DNA from: Collinsella sp. | Lineage (GTDB): Bacteria; Actinomycetota; Coriobacteriia; Coriobacteriales; Coriobacteriaceae | DNA: 56,988 bases | Direction: 5' to 3' | NCBI GenBank assembly: GCA_019419645.1 | Contig: DXZN01000007.1 | Location: 1-56,988, forward strand | Shown: one piece after another, positions 15,916-24,423 of the stretch | How positions within the stretch are numbered: the stretch's first letter is position 1 | Layout of the letters: each line of letters opens with the position of its first letter | Notes under the pieces: generated by a model | The model's input: the letters and a program-made list of their open reading frames with translations, nothing else | What the model was told of the DNA's origin: nothing | Databases searched by the model: none | Program-made: the position numbers and the translations under genes

Positions 15916-17299
15916 AGAGCTCCACGCTTTCGGCGCCGTTGATGGTTAGGTTTCGCTCGTAGAAGGCGGTGAGGGCGCGGATGGCGTACATCACGTCGCG
16001 CACGCCGCCGGTCTCGTAGCTCGAGTGCATAGCCAGCTGCGGCAGGCCCACGTCTACGGCATGCATGCTCGCCTGCATGTTCGACAGGTTGCCCAGGGTA
16101 GAACCGCCGGCCATATCGCTCTTGTTGGCGAAGGCCTGCGTGGGTACATCGGCGTCATCGCAAATGGCCTGGAACACCGCGCGGCTAAAGGCGTCGGTGC
16201 AGTAGTGCTGGTTGGCGGCTTCCTTGATGACGATGCCGCCGTTGAGCACAACCTGGTTACGGGCGTCGCACTTCTCGGCGTGGTTGGGGTGCACGGCATG
16301 CGCGTTGTCGCAGCTCACGAGCATCGAAGCGGCAAGCGCACGGTGATACGACTCGTCGTCAAAGCCCAGCGACCCGTTGATGCGGCGCAGCGCGTCGGCC
16401 AAGAACGTCGACATGGCGCCCTGCTTGGTCTCGGAGCCAACCTCCTCGTTATCGAAGCAGCAGTAGACCGAGACGTCGTGCGCATTCTCGGCACCCAAAA
16501 ATGCCTGCAGCGAGGTGTAGGCGCAGGCCAGATCGTCAAGTTTGGGCGTCGAGATAAACTCGTCGGCCCAGCCCCAAATACGTGCATCCTGTCGATTGAC
16601 CAGGAACAGGTCGCGGCCCAAAATCTGCTCGGGCTCAACGTCCAGCTCGTCGGCGATCAGGGCGTCAAAGTCGCCCTGCTTAAGGTCACCAGCGCTGATG
16701 AGCGGGCACAGGTCAACGGCTCGGTTGGGAGCAAAGCTCTCGTTAACGCCACGGTTCATGTGGATGGCAAGGCTCGGAATAATGGCAACCTCGCGCTCGG
16801 TGGCAAGCAGGCGGCTCTCAATACGGTCGCCCTCGCGCACCAGTACGCGACCCGCGAGCGCCAGCGGGCGATCGAACCAGGTGTAGTCGATCATGCCGCC
16901 GTAGGCCTCGGTGTTCAGGCGCAGCGTCTCGCCCGCACCATCGAGCTCGGGCACGGCCTTGACCTTAAACGTCGGCGAATCGCTGTGCGACGCCGTGAGC
17001 TGAAAATGATAGTCACCGGCAACGCCGTCCTCGCCCCACGTCGCGGCCAGGTCCTCGCCCACCTTAAAGGCGATAACGCTCGAGGTGTTGCGCTGCGTGT
17101 AATAACGCCCGCCCGGCTCGATATCCCACGCCGCGTTCTCGGGCAGGTAGGTAAAGCCCGCCTCGTCGAGCTCGGCCATAATGGTCGCCGCCGTATGGAA
17201 CATGCTGGGGCATGCCTCGATAAAGTCGATAAGGTCGTTGGCGGCCTCGATATCGTCGGCCGTCACATGCGCGCGCTCGGGCGTTTCCTGATCCGTCAT
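15914..17299 (-). CDS. M18 family aminopeptidase
   Basis: 461 aa from the ATG at 17299, which has AAGGGGAGAG before it; a longer frame to 17410 exists but has no ribosome site. The M18 metal centre is visible as TASHSDSPTFKVK (His), DDLACAYTSLQAF (Asp), FDNEEVGSETKQGA (Glu-Glu) and the C-terminal MHSSYETGG (His). It removes N-terminal residues, typically acidic ones, from peptides in the cytosol as a large oligomer. Its stop codon is inside a dispersed repeat. The next gene upstream is divergent. Confidence 0.92.
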   Translation of the reverse strand: MTDQETPERAHVTADDIEAANDLIDFIEACPSMFHTAATIMAELDEAGFTYLPENAAWDIEPGGRYYTQRNTSSVIAFKVGEDLAATWGEDGVAGDYHFQLTASHSDSPTFKVKAVPELDGAGETLRLNTEAYGGMIDYTWFDRPLALAGRVLVREGDRIESRLLATEREVAIIPSLAIHMNRGVNESFAPNRAVDLCPLISAGDLKQGDFDALIADELDVEPEQILGRDLFLVNRQDARIWGWADEFISTPKLDDLACAYTSLQAFLGAENAHDVSVYCCFDNEEVGSETKQGAMSTFLADALRRINGSLGFDDESYHRALAASMLVSCDNAHAVHPNHAEKCDARNQVVLNGGIVIKEAANQHYCTDAFSRAVFQAICDDADVPTQAFANKSDMAGGSTLGNLSNMQASMHAVDVGLPQLAMHSSYETGGVRDVMYAIRALTAFYERNLTINGAESVEL

Positions 17300-17460
17300 G
17301 CTCTCCCCTTTCGCTGGGTTGATGGTCCCCTCCAGCATACCCCGCCGCGCCAGCGCCGCACTCTTCATTCCGTGCTTAATTCCGCGCCGCTCACCAAGTT
17401 GAGTCATCATGTCCGCGCTCCTTTTGCGACAATTGCACTAACAGGACGAGAGGAGTCGTC

Positions 17461-18546
17461 ATGAAGCCACGTAACATTGCCATCGCCTGCGGTGTCGCGG
17501 GAGCCGCCGTCGGCCTTGCCGCTGCCACCGGTATCGTTTATCGCAAACAAATCAAGTCCGTCGCGTCACTCAAACGCTTGACCGACTATGCGGATGGCTA
17601 TGACCTGTACGCAATCGACATTGCTTACGACTACGGCCTTGACCGCATCATCGCCGCTGGCGTGCGCGACGACCAGGCCTACATCGATGCCGTGGTGGCG
17701 CAGGTGCTCCCCGGCGTGCCGGCACATGTCCAGGCACCCCAGTTTGCCTGCAGCGCTTTTGTCGCCGTAGATGCCGAAGGCCGCGTGCGCACCGGTCGCA
17801 ATTACGACTTTAAGGACGACACCTCGGCGCTGCTGGTGCGCAATCACCCGCGCGACGGCTATGCCTCCATCGGCTTTGCGGCCCTCAATAACCTGGGCGC
17901 CAACACTCCACTTGACTCCGTCGCCGGACGCGCCGCGGCGTTGATGGGCCCGTTTGCCCAGCTCGACGGTGTCAACGAATGCGGCGTGTCCATTGCCGTG
18001 CTCACCCTGGATTCCAAGCCCTGTGACCAGGACACACAGCGCCCCGTCATCAACACTTCGCTCGCCATCCGTCTGGTGCTCGACCGCGCGGCCACCACGC
18101 AGGAGGCCGTCGACCTGCTTTCTGCCTACGACATGCACGCCATGGCCGGACGCGATTACCACTTCTTTATCAACGACGCCGCCGGTGACGCGCGGGTGGT
18201 GGAGTGGGATCCGCGCGACCCCGACCGTGCATGCAAGGCGACTCCTGTACGCCAGGTTACGAACTTCTACGCCTGCTATGGTGACGAGGTGCTCCCCAAC
18301 CAAAAGAACGGCGAGCTGGGCCATGGTAAAGAGCGCGCCGTCGCAATCGCCGATGTCCTTGACGCCCATGCCGGCGCCCAAGATGAGGCAGTCGCTTGGA
18401 AGGCCCTACGCGCTGCAGCGCAAGAGCCCAATCCGGAAGACATCACCAGCAACACGCAGTGGTCGGTCGTCTTTGACAACACCGAGCCCGCTGCCGCCAT
18501 CACGCTGCGCCGCCACTGGGGCGACGTCGACGCCTTCGCGCTGTAA
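17461..18546 (+). CDS. Ntn-type linear amide C-N hydrolase (choloylglycine hydrolase-like, membrane-anchored)
   Basis: 361 aa. One hydrophobic helix at residues 6-25 (IAIACGVAGAAVGLAAATGI) likely anchors it. The conserved Cys is Cys97 in QFACSAFVAVD, followed by RTGRNYDF (the family's GRNxD motif) and later NGVNE-like LDGVNECGVSIAVLTLD. In the penicillin-acylase/choloylglycine hydrolase superfamily this Cys becomes the N-terminal nucleophile after processing, but here it is deep in the chain and self-cleavage would be needed. Bile-salt hydrolase activity cannot be claimed. A GAGGAG precedes the ATG. Substrate unknown. Confidence 0.78.
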   Translation: MKPRNIAIACGVAGAAVGLAAATGIVYRKQIKSVASLKRLTDYADGYDLYAIDIAYDYGLDRIIAAGVRDDQAYIDAVVAQVLPGVPAHVQAPQFACSAFVAVDAEGRVRTGRNYDFKDDTSALLVRNHPRDGYASIGFAALNNLGANTPLDSVAGRAAALMGPFAQLDGVNECGVSIAVLTLDSKPCDQDTQRPVINTSLAIRLVLDRAATTQEAVDLLSAYDMHAMAGRDYHFFINDAAGDARVVEWDPRDPDRACKATPVRQVTNFYACYGDEVLPNQKNGELGHGKERAVAIADVLDAHAGAQDEAVAWKALRAAAQEPNPEDITSNTQWSVVFDNTEPAAAITLRRHWGDVDAFAL

Positions 18547-18615
18547 GGAGCCAGGCCCATCGACCTTACGCTCGCCTGACGTTGCTTACATTTCTATACG
18601 CTTGAGCTAACACGT

Positions 18616-18648
18616 TTTACCCCCGTATCAACAGTGTGCGGGGGTAAA
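18616..18648. terminator. hairpin upstream of pfkA
   Basis: TTTACCCCCG (18616-18625) pairs with CGGGGGTAAA (18639-18648) around a 13-base loop. It lies about 70 bp after the hydrolase stop and 39 bp before the phosphofructokinase start. It may be the hydrolase terminator or a leader hairpin. Confidence 0.55.
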
Positions 18649-18686
18649 CTTATGCGCATGTTATAACTTGCCCGGAAGGATTCATC

Positions 18687-19766
18687 ATGCTTAGGATCGG
18701 TCTTCTTACCAGTGGCGGCGACTGCCAGGCGCTCAACGCCACCATGCGCGGCATTGTCAAAACGCTCATGACCAATAGCGAAGAGCCTATCGAGATCTAT
18801 GGTTTTGAGGACGGCTACCAGGGCCTTATCTACAGCAGATTCCGTGTTATGACGCCCGCCGATTTTAGCGGCATCCTCACCCGCGGCGGCACCATCCTGG
18901 GCACGAGCCGTACGCCGTTCAAGCGCCTGGATGTTCCCGAGGCCGATGGCGTCGAGAAGGTGCCCGCAATGGTCCACACCTATCATAAGCTGCAGCTCGA
19001 CTGCCTGTTTATGCTGGGCGGCAACGGATCCACCAAGACCGCCAACCGTCTGCGCGAAGAGGGCCTCAACGTTATCGCCCTGCCCAAGACCATCGATAAC
19101 GACACCTGGGGCACCGAGTTGACGTTTGGCTTTACGAGCGCCATCGACGTCGCCACCAAGTGCATCGACGACATCCACACCACTGCCTCGAGTCACGGCC
19201 GCGTGTTTGTCATCGAGATCATGGGCCACAAGGTTGGCTGGATCCCGCTGTACGCCGGCGTCGCGGGCGGCGCGGACGTCATCCTGATTCCCGAGATCCC
19301 CTACGACATGGATAACGTCATCAAGACCATCGAGCATCGCATGGAGACCGGCAGCCGCTTTACCATCGTAGCCGTCGCCGAGGGTGCTATCTCCAAGGAG
19401 GACGCGGCGCTGTCCAAGAAGGAGTACAAGAAGAAGCTCGCCGAGCGTACGAGCCCGTCAATCGTGTACGACATCGCCAAGGAGATCGAGGCCAAGACCG
19501 GTCGCGAGACCCGCGTCGCCATCCCCGGCCACACGCAGCGCGGCGGCCAGCCCGACGCCCAGGACCGCATCTTTGCGACCCAGTGCGGTGTCGAGGCAGC
19601 GCTCGGCTGCCTACGCGGCGAGTTTGGCTACATGATTGCCCTGCGTGACGGCAAGATGTGCCACATGCCGCTCGAGGAGGTCGCCGGCAAGCTCAAATAT
19701 GTCGACCCCCAGAGCGATCTGGTGCGCGAGGCCAAGGCGTTGGGCATCAGCTTCGGCGACGAATAG
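18687..19766 (+). CDS. pfkA: 6-phosphofructokinase
   Basis: 359 aa, of the longer PFK group found in Actinobacteria. It phosphorylates fructose 6-phosphate. GLLTSGGDCQALNATMRG (residues 4-21) is the nucleotide loop; MLGGNGSTKTA and LPKTIDNDTWGTE carry the positions that separate ATP and pyrophosphate use. Here the first is Gly (GGNGS) and the second Lys (PKTIDND), as in the mixed group that includes ATP-using actinobacterial enzymes, so ATP is the more likely donor. MGHKVGW, the PEIPYD segment and GHTQRGGQPDAQDR follow. GGAAGG lies before the ATG. The stop codon is inside an outer hairpin arm (19761-19772). Confidence 0.92.
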   Translation: MLRIGLLTSGGDCQALNATMRGIVKTLMTNSEEPIEIYGFEDGYQGLIYSRFRVMTPADFSGILTRGGTILGTSRTPFKRLDVPEADGVEKVPAMVHTYHKLQLDCLFMLGGNGSTKTANRLREEGLNVIALPKTIDNDTWGTELTFGFTSAIDVATKCIDDIHTTASSHGRVFVIEIMGHKVGWIPLYAGVAGGADVILIPEIPYDMDNVIKTIEHRMETGSRFTIVAVAEGAISKEDAALSKKEYKKKLAERTSPSIVYDIAKEIEAKTGRETRVAIPGHTQRGGQPDAQDRIFATQCGVEAALGCLRGEFGYMIALRDGKMCHMPLEEVAGKLKYVDPQSDLVREAKALGISFGDE

Positions 19767-19914
19767 CCTCGGCTGGAATCCACCCCATCGGGCCCTCCGA
19801 CCCCGCCCGACGTATTTCGATTTGGCTCCTCCCTTGACTCCGTCAAAGGTCGCCAATCGAAATCGTCGGGCGGGGTCGGAGGGCCCTGCGTTTACATACT
19901 CGCCGAGGCTATTC
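19761..19914. repeat. three-tier nested palindrome at the pfkA 3' end
   Basis: Outer arms GAATAGCCTCGG (19761-19772) and CCGAGGCTATTC (19903-19914) pair perfectly; the left one contains the pfkA stop. Middle arms at 19790-19812 and 19864-19886 pair over 23 bp (GGGCCCTCCGACCCCGCCCG and beyond). The inner stem pairs ATTTCGATT with AATCGAAAT, topped by TTGAC-TCC-GTCAA. It probably ends pfkA transcription or protects the message. Confidence 0.85.
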
Positions 19915-19947
19915 ATCTTCTTGCTGCGGGTGCCTGGTCTGAAATTC

Positions 19948-20014
19948 AGTTGCGGTGAAATAGTTCCTGCTTAGTCCGCAAATGGCTGAATCCAAAAACT
20001 ATTCCACCGCAACT
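19948..20014. repeat. AGTTGCGGTGA palindrome, copy b
   Basis: AGTTGCGGTGAAATAGTT (19948-19965) pairs with AACTATTCCACCGCAACT (19997-20014), one mismatch, around a 31-base loop unrelated to that of copy a. It follows the pfkA nested palindrome. The remaining 180 bp to the next gene show no other clear structure. Confidence 0.85.
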
Positions 20015-20199
20015 TACTGAGTGGGGGCTCTTGGCTGCTACTTGCACTGACATTTGTCCTGAAATGGCTGGTCGTTAGGGATTGCTACCGGTAGTTGCGG
20101 TAGGGTTGGGGCAGATTCTAACTAGAAATGGTGGTCGCTACCGGTTGTTCTCGGCATACTCGGCTCATTCGATTCGACCATCAAACGAAAGGAACCACC

Positions 20200-21138
20200 A
20201 TGGATCTTGCGATGGCACAGCGCCTCGTCGATCGCCGCAAGGCTGCCGGGCTTTCTCAGGAGGCGCTTGCCGCCCAGCTGGGTGTGAGTCGTCAGGCTGT
20301 CAGTAAATGGGAGCGCAGCGAATCCTCGCCCGATACCGATAACCTTATTGCGCTCGCCGCGCTGTATGGCGTGTCGCTGGATGAGCTGCTATATGGGGAG
20401 GCGGTGGCTAGCGCTGATGACTCACAGGCTGATGATGAGGCACAGAACAGCAACGCCGGCACCAAAGCTTCAGATAAGGCTGAAGAGGCTGAGGCTTCTA
20501 CTGAGCACGCTGATTGCAGCGATAAGCCACTTGTCGATATTTCCCTCGCGCGCGGTATCCACGTCATTGATCCCAATAAAGGCGAGGAAGTCCATGTTGG
20601 TTGGAGCGGCATCCATGTGACCAACGAGCGCAAGGGCGAAGAGGTGCATGTGGGGCCGGACGGCGTGCATATCGATACGCTTGAGGACGATGGACATAGC
20701 GTACGCACCAATGACGACGGCACCGTCACCATCGACGGCGAGACGTTTTCCAGCTGGAAGGAAGCACACGACAAGCTCGACCATCATGGCAAGCATTTCC
20801 ACACCAAGGTCGGACGTGCATGGAACAAATTCCCCTTCCCCGCACTTGTTACTCTCGCCTATCTGGTGCTCGGCATTGTCTACGGCACATGGGGCATGGG
20901 GCTTTTCCTCGTCTTTCTGGTTCCCGTCTACTACGCGATTGGTGACTTCATCGATCGGCGCCACCTGTCTAAGCTGATCGAGGCCATCTACCCGGCAGCC
21001 GCCATCGCTTGGTTCCTCTACATGTGGCTCTGTTTGGGACAGCCCCATCCTGCATGGATCATCCTCATCACGATTCCCGTCATAAAGGCGCTCATGCGCT
21101 GGCGTCGCAAACAATGGAAGCACCGCAAACAGGCCTAA
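20200..21138 (+). CDS. XRE regulator with a C-terminal membrane domain and GEEVHVG repeats
   Basis: 312 aa from the ATG at 20200 (GAAAGGA upstream). Residues 1-62 are an XRE helix-turn-helix (RRKAAGLSQEALAAQLGVSRQAVSKWERSESSPDTDNL). Residues 70-110 are an acidic low-complexity linker. Residues 115-165 hold a repeat: GIHVIDPNKGEEVHVG, GIHVTNERKGEEVHVG, then GVHIDTLEDDGHSV. Three membrane helices follow between about 208 and 300 (LVTLAYLVLGIVYGTWGMGLF and so on). HTH proteins anchored through a C-terminal membrane region are common in Collinsella-type genomes; the repeat region is unfamiliar to me. Likely a membrane-tethered regulator; targets unknown. Confidence 0.75.
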   Translation: MDLAMAQRLVDRRKAAGLSQEALAAQLGVSRQAVSKWERSESSPDTDNLIALAALYGVSLDELLYGEAVASADDSQADDEAQNSNAGTKASDKAEEAEASTEHADCSDKPLVDISLARGIHVIDPNKGEEVHVGWSGIHVTNERKGEEVHVGPDGVHIDTLEDDGHSVRTNDDGTVTIDGETFSSWKEAHDKLDHHGKHFHTKVGRAWNKFPFPALVTLAYLVLGIVYGTWGMGLFLVFLVPVYYAIGDFIDRRHLSKLIEAIYPAAAIAWFLYMWLCLGQPHPAWIILITIPVIKALMRWRRKQWKHRKQA

Positions 21139-21182
21139 CACGCTCCGACCCACCAGCACCCAACCACCCCCGCCCTTCTCCT

Positions 21183-21251
21183 AAGTTGCGGTGAGATAGG
21201 GACTGTTTTGAAGCTCCAAAGCGCCAAACAGTCCGTATATCACCGCAACTT
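21183..21251. repeat. AGTTGCGGTGA palindrome, copy c
   Basis: Arms at 21183-21208 and 21226-21251 pair over 26 bases with two mismatches. The ends are AAGTTGCGGTGA; the inner part (GGGACTGTTT / AAACAGTCC) differs from the other two copies. It follows the XRE membrane protein gene. Confidence 0.85.
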
Positions 21252-21309
21252 ACAAACAACTGGGTCAGTTCCGGCACGGAGATTAGCATTGAGCTGACCA
21301 CGCGCCAAG

Positions 21310-21456
21310 AAAAGGGCCTATTTACTACGTTTAACTCGAGAGGGCCGACCATACCCGCCTTTTCCGAAAACTGGCAAGCCCTCTACCTGCGGTTTTAATT
21401 TCATAATCTTTGTCATGGTCGAGGGTGTGGTAGCAAACGTAGTAGATAGGCCCATT
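21310..21456. repeat. 147-bp element with 22-bp imperfect terminal inverted repeats
   Basis: AAAGGGCCTATTTACTACGTTT at the left end and AAACGTAGTAGATAGGCCCATTT at the right end are inverted copies with one or two differences. The interior contains a short minus-strand reading frame (from ATGGGCCTATCT) with no ribosome site. It could be a small non-autonomous mobile element or a long hairpin. Confidence 0.6.
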
Positions 21457-21567
21457 TTGTGGCATACGACCCATACAAGCCCAATCTCGAAGGCTAAAGA
21501 GAGCCTCTCATCCACGCCTGCGAGCGAAAACCAAATAGAATGAAAGGCAAATGGAAAGCCCGTTTGA

Positions 21568-21610
21568 CGGGGCAAACGCCGGGCCACATAATGGTTGTCC
21601 GGCGTTTGCC
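21568..21610. repeat. hairpin next to dispersed repeat copy 4
   Basis: GGGCAAACGCCGG pairs perfectly with CCGGCGTTTGCCC around a loop of about 17 bases. Its right arm runs into CAGATAAAACCTGCC, the beginning of dispersed repeat copy 4. On the minus strand it lies just after the FtsX-like gene and may act in its termination. Confidence 0.75.
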
Positions 21611-21615
21611 CAGAT

Positions 21616-21654
21616 AAAACCTGCCAAAATAAACCTGTCCCTTTTTGGCAGGTT
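21616..21654 (+). repeat. dispersed CCTGCCAAAA repeat, copy 4
   Basis: Full copy with GGCAGG arms. Its right end (GGTTA) overlaps the TAA stop codon of the minus-strand FtsX-like gene. Same CCCAGATAAAA left flank as copy 3. Confidence 0.9.
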
Positions 21655-24418
21655 ACTCGGCGCTCTTGAGGGCGCCGACCATGTCGATCTTGTTGAGGGT
21701 ACGGTTGGTGGCGAGGTTGACGATAAACGTAAAGCCAAAGGAAAGCACCACGGCGAGCACGTAGCTTAGCGGCTCGACCTCGACGTCAAAGTACAGCGAC
21801 GGCATCTGCAAAATGTACGTAAAACTCTCGGCCAGCAAGCCGCCCAGCGGTACGCCCAGCGCGGCTCCGATCGCCGTGAGGATCAACGTCTCCTTGTTGA
21901 CGTAATGGTGCACCTCGCCACGACGGAAGCCCAGCACCTTAATAGTCGCCAGCTCGCGTTCGCGCTCGGAGATATTCGTGTTGGACAGCGTAAACACCAC
22001 CACAAACGACAGGCACGCCGCCATAAAGGTCACGAGCACCACGACCGAATTGATAATCGTAAAGTTCGCCTCGTAGTTCTGCCAATGTTCGGCCGTGCTC
22101 GAAATCGTGAGCCAACCGTCACTCTTAAGATTCTTGCTAAACGCAATCTGGTCGGCCGACGAACCCTTAAGCAGCACAAAGACGCCGTTAAGGCGTGCAC
22201 TTCGACCGAACGCACGCTCATAGGTGCTCTGCGTCATATAAAGCGTGTTGCCCAGATAGTTGAGCGAGATGTCGCTGACTTTGACCTTGGCAACATTGAG
22301 CGACGAATCCTGGACGTGAGCCGTGTCACCCGGCTTGATCCCCAGCACCAGCTGAGAGCTCTTGCTCAAATACACGTCTCCGTCACGCAGGGCGAGCGGC
22401 TCTTTGGACTCATCCTCCAGGCGCACGTAATCGCCCAAGTCACCCGTGCGGTCGTCGGGAATCACGATGAGCTGCACGGTCTCGCTCTTGCCGCCAAACG
22501 TAAAGGTGACGTTGTCGGTCATAATCGGCAGGGTCGAGGTCACCGTCACGTTGGAATCATTGGCCGTGCTGCGCTCATCCAATGCCGCGCACGTCTGCGA
22601 AAAATCGTCGGGATTGGCGACCGCCAGCAAGTCAGAGCGCGTGATATGCCCGTACTGTTTGGGCGAAAGCGCCACCGACGTGTCGCGAATTCCCATACCG
22701 CAAATCACGAGCGCCGTGCAGCCGGCGATACCGAAGATGGTCATAAAGGCGCGCTTTTTGTAGCGGAACAGGTTACGTGCTGCCACCTTGTTCAAGAAGC
22801 CCATGCGGCGCCAAATAAAGCCGATGCGCTCGAGCAGAATGCGTGAGCCGGCGCGCGGCGCCTTGGGACGCATGAGCGAAGCCGGCGTCTCGGCCATCTC
22901 GTGGCGGCAGGCGATAATCGTAGCGCCCACCACGCCCACGGCAAACAGCGCCACCGAAACGATTGAGGACACGATGTCGTACGAAAGCAGCATCTGGGGC
23001 AGCGAGTACATGTCGTCGAACACCGTAAACAAGAACAGCGGCAGACCCACAAATCCGATGATATTGCCGAGCACGCCACCGATCAGACACGCCCACAGCG
23101 AGTAGTCCACATATTTGGACAGGATACGCCCGCGTGAATAGCCGAGCGCCTTGTACAGGCCAATAAGCGTGCGCTCCTCCTCGACCATGCGGGTGGCGGT
23201 GGTGAGGCTGATAAGCACGGCGACGATAAAGAAGATGAACGGGAACACCGTGGCGATGGCCTCGATCGAGGAACTATCGCTCTCGACGCTCGAGTAGCTT
23301 GCGATATTGCCGCGGTCCTGGATGTACCAGGTGCATTCGCCCAGGTCAGAGAGCTCGGCGCGGGCATCGGCAAACTGCTGGTCGGCGGCGGCGCGGCGCT
23401 GGTCCAGGTCGGCTTGCGCCTGCGCACGCTCGTCGCTGCCCTCGGCCATGCGATTGATGTTGTCCTGCTCGATCCCAAAGACCATATTCGCCTGACGCTC
23501 AGCCGCGTCCAAGCTCGCCGGTGTGTCGACCGTCAGCTCCTGGGCGCGCGCCTTCTCACGCTCCTCGCGGATCTTCTCGATATTGCCCTTGACCTCATTG
23601 ATCTTTGCCGAGTAGGCATCCGAATAGGAGTTGAGGCTCTTGGCTCCCTCGACGACCACGTGGACAGCGGAGTAGGAAGAAGATGTCGCGGCATCCTCGC
23701 TCACGTAGAACTTGTAGTCCGCAGTCGAAGCAGCGCGAAAGGCGTTGACTGTCGAGTCGGAGCTCACGTCGGTAGGATCGAGAACCTCGGCCGTGATGGT
23801 GTAGTCCCCATCGGCAAACTGGTCCTTGGCGCTTTGGTTCGACGAGCTCGCATCGTTGGCGGCAAAGCTCACCGTATCGCCGATTTTCTTGCCCGAAGCC
23901 TTCAAAAAACGTGAGGTCACTGCCACTTCGCCCGAAGTCTCGGGCAGCTCGCCGCGTACTAGCACCGGTTGGTCAATATTCTCTTTGGAGAGGCTCTGTA
24001 CGACGACACGCTCGCGCGTCGTACCCACGGCGGTATAGGCGGTCTCGGTATAGATGCCCTCGGCCGTCTCGACGCCATCGACCTCTTGGATCGCGGCAAG
24101 ATCGTCATCGGTCAGACCATAGGTCGACTGCACGTTGATGTCATAGACATTCTGCTGGTCAAAATAGGCGTCGACCGAATCACACAGGTCCTCGCAGCCC
24201 GCCTTAAGGCCGCACATCACGCTCACGCCAAGCGCGGTGATCACAACGATAGACAAGAAGCGTTTGAGGCTGCCGCGAATCGTGCGGTAGATGCCACGGC
24301 GAAAAACCGTCGGCACCATATCGTTTGAGCTTTGGGCGGTACGGTAGGTCGTAAAATCCTGCTCGCGCTCCGTGTTCTGCGCGTCGCGGCGTTGACTGTT
24401 TTGGCGGTCCTGATTCAT
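21653..24418 (-). CDS. FtsX-like ABC transporter permease with long extracytoplasmic coiled coil
   Basis: 921 aa from the ATG at 24418; a GTG at 24430 that overlaps the ATPase stop (GTGGTAG) is an alternative start. N-terminal helix at about residues 45-65 (LKRFLSIVVITALGVSVMCG), a large extracytoplasmic domain, and a coiled coil around residues 265-360 (EKIREEREKARAQEL ... ERAQAQADLDQRRAAAD). Then two FtsX cores of three helices each, one at about 390-530 and one at the C-terminus. The two-core plan resembles the large Gram-positive FtsX permeases with an ATPase partner. Function in lipoprotein, peptide or antibiotic handling is not determinable. Confidence 0.85.
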   Translation of the reverse strand: MNQDRQNSQRRDAQNTEREQDFTTYRTAQSSNDMVPTVFRRGIYRTIRGSLKRFLSIVVITALGVSVMCGLKAGCEDLCDSVDAYFDQQNVYDINVQSTYGLTDDDLAAIQEVDGVETAEGIYTETAYTAVGTTRERVVVQSLSKENIDQPVLVRGELPETSGEVAVTSRFLKASGKKIGDTVSFAANDASSSNQSAKDQFADGDYTITAEVLDPTDVSSDSTVNAFRAASTADYKFYVSEDAATSSSYSAVHVVVEGAKSLNSYSDAYSAKINEVKGNIEKIREEREKARAQELTVDTPASLDAAERQANMVFGIEQDNINRMAEGSDERAQAQADLDQRRAAADQQFADARAELSDLGECTWYIQDRGNIASYSSVESDSSSIEAIATVFPFIFFIVAVLISLTTATRMVEEERTLIGLYKALGYSRGRILSKYVDYSLWACLIGGVLGNIIGFVGLPLFLFTVFDDMYSLPQMLLSYDIVSSIVSVALFAVGVVGATIIACRHEMAETPASLMRPKAPRAGSRILLERIGFIWRRMGFLNKVAARNLFRYKKRAFMTIFGIAGCTALVICGMGIRDTSVALSPKQYGHITRSDLLAVANPDDFSQTCAALDERSTANDSNVTVTSTLPIMTDNVTFTFGGKSETVQLIVIPDDRTGDLGDYVRLEDESKEPLALRDGDVYLSKSSQLVLGIKPGDTAHVQDSSLNVAKVKVSDISLNYLGNTLYMTQSTYERAFGRSARLNGVFVLLKGSSADQIAFSKNLKSDGWLTISSTAEHWQNYEANFTIINSVVVLVTFMAACLSFVVVFTLSNTNISERERELATIKVLGFRRGEVHHYVNKETLILTAIGAALGVPLGGLLAESFTYILQMPSLYFDVEVEPLSYVLAVVLSFGFTFIVNLATNRTLNKIDMVGALKSAE

Positions 24419-24423
24419 GGGCG

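Noticed and set aside
17461..18546. Bile-salt hydrolase
   Set aside because: Superfamily motifs are present, but the nucleophile Cys is at residue 97 behind a membrane anchor rather than at position 2, so this specific activity is not supported.
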